DNA of 6,156 bases from Prevotella sp. UBA3208 (GTDB lineage Bacteria > Bacteroidota > Bacteroidia > Bacteroidales > Bacteroidaceae). The number at the start of each line of letters is the position of its first letter. Position 1 is the first letter of the stretch. Location of the stretch: contig DEWO01000080.1 of the NCBI GenBank assembly GCA_002363695.1, positions 1 through 6,156 of the forward strand, given 5' to 3'. A program made the position numbers and the translations under genes. Of this stretch, positions 5,267 to 6,156 are shown piece by piece. The notes below the pieces were generated by a model, which was not told the DNA's origin, made no database searches, and saw only the letters and a program-made list of their open reading frames with translations.

Positions 5267-6156
5267 GCGAGTGGTATTTTAAGTTCTACAAGATAAGTTT
5301 CAGGGTTGTCCTGTATATTCAGCGTATAGTTCTTTCCATAAATTAAGTTTAAGCGTTGTTTCACGTTGGCAAGGCCTACACCGCCTTCCCGTACCCTTTC
5401 GTCGTTTGGCTTGTCTGCCTTGCTGTTGGCGCATGTGAAGTGGAGTTGGTGATCATCCACCGTCGCCTTGATATGCACAAACGACTCGTGCTGATAGCTG
5501 ATGCCGTGTTTGAAGGCATTTTCAATAAACGTAATCAGCATCAGGGGCGGTAACTCGTAATCAGGTGTCTCAGTGGGCAAATCGACCGTCACTTCCACCT
5601 TGTCGGTATAGCGCAGGCTCATCAACGTCACGTAGTGTTGGATAAACTCAAACTCGCGGGTGAGGGGTACCCCTTTCTTGTCTCCTTCATACAGGATGAA
5701 GCGCATCATCTTCGACAGTTCCACGATGGTGTCTTTCGCCTTCTCAGAATCAATGTCCACCAGGGCATGGATGTTGTTGAGCGTATTCATGAAGAAGTGG
5801 GGGTTGATCTGATACTTCAGATATTCCAGCTGCTGTTCCAGATTCTCCTTTTCCAGGGCTATCATTTGTTTGGCGTCATGGCGCGACTTGAAATAGAGTT
5901 TGATGCCGATGTTCATGCCCAACATCAATACCAGCATAATCAGTGCGATGATGTCGTGTTCGCCAATGAAGGCTGGTGGGCGGTGGCCCCTTGGACCTCT
6001 GAATGTGTCATGCCTCTCATGGGGTGGGGGCTCATGGTTGAAGTCCGGTGGTGTCCCAAATTCTTGTTGATGGCGTTCCACCATTTCAGTACGGGCTTTC
6101 TTGTGCATGCCTCTGTGTCGTCTTTCGGGATGGTTGCTGCATTGATAGACAAAGAA
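5263..6156 (-). CDS. LytS-type sensor histidine kinase (5' end outside window)
   Basis: The frame is open to the right edge: 16 codons (beginning FFVYQCSNHPERRHRG) precede the ATG at 6108, so that ATG is probably internal and the gene starts outside the window. Counting from that ATG, a transmembrane helix lies at about 53-73, a short coiled coil at about 80-98, the His_kinase (PF06580) H-box QINPHFFMNTLNNI with H104 at 100-113, and a HATPase domain with N-box FIENAFKHG (194-202) and G-box GGVGLANVKQRL (242-253). It would autophosphorylate at H104 and pass the phosphate to D54 of the adjacent LytTR regulator, whose start overlaps this stop. The FFVYQ at the edge may end an earlier membrane helix, and the stretch between (9 His, many Pro) would then be outside the cytoplasmic membrane. 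The signal sensed is unknown. Confidence 0.92.
   Translation of the reverse strand, partial: FFVYQCSNHPERRHRGMHKKARTEMVERHQQEFGTPPDFNHEPPPHERHDTFRGPRGHRPPAFIGEHDIIALIMLVLMLGMNIGIKLYFKSRHDAKQMIALEKENLEQQLEYLKYQINPHFFMNTLNNIHALVDIDSEKAKDTIVELSKMMRFILYEGDKKGVPLTREFEFIQHYVTLMSLRYTDKVEVTVDLPTETPDYELPPLMLITFIENAFKHGISYQHESFVHIKATVDDHQLHFTCANSKADKPNDERVREGGVGLANVKQRLNLIYGKNYTLNIQDNPETYLVELKIPLA

Noticed and set aside
6106..6108. ATG at 6108 as the true start of the sensor kinase
   Set aside because: The frame continues without a stop to the window edge, and kinases of this family normally have further membrane helices upstream.

Overview
The window looks like chromosomal DNA from a member of the Bacteroidota, most likely the Prevotella/Bacteroides group (Bacteroidales). 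The clues are a LytS/LytTR-type two-component pair, a PorT-like outer-membrane barrel, an Mrp protein of the Bacteroidota subtype without CxxC, absence of obvious Shine-Dalgarno sites, a TAnnTTTG-type promoter box, and in-gene repeats that translate as TPDPSPTERGG / TPSPIGEGWGE and QLSTPNS, which recur in proteins of this phylum. The taxonomic call is inference; no rRNA or other marker is present.

Layout. Bases 1-629 (+) hold the 3' end of an ABC-2 type export permease. Bases 630-748 are a short gap between convergent genes, filled with a three-copy inverted/direct repeat. From 749 to the right edge five genes lie on the minus strand, in transcription order from the right edge: a LytS-type sensor kinase (5' end outside the window), a LytTR response regulator, the disulfide reductase DsbD, a small outer-membrane beta-barrel protein, and an Mrp/NBP35-family P-loop ATPase. 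Junctions are tight (4-bp overlap, then gaps of 28, 15 and 8 bp), so they can be read as one transcription unit. A TAnnTTTG promoter-like box sits just before dsbD and may give the last three genes their own start.

How the genes may work together. The kinase and regulator form a membrane-to-promoter signalling pair; the kinase has a His/Pro-rich segment predicted outside the cytoplasmic membrane. DsbD passes electrons from cytoplasmic thioredoxin to periplasmic thiol proteins, the barrel protein sits in the outer membrane, and Mrp is a cytoplasmic Fe-S cluster carrier/ATPase. A shared envelope redox or metal theme is plausible but inferred from adjacency only.

The most unusual content is repeat DNA inside genes. 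The dsbD linker between the periplasmic domain and the membrane core contains eight tandem 7-bp units and two inverted hairpin repeats. A shorter run of a related 7-bp unit lies in the interdomain linker of the neighbouring response regulator. I see no RNA gene, CRISPR array, insertion sequence or evident new multi-gene system.
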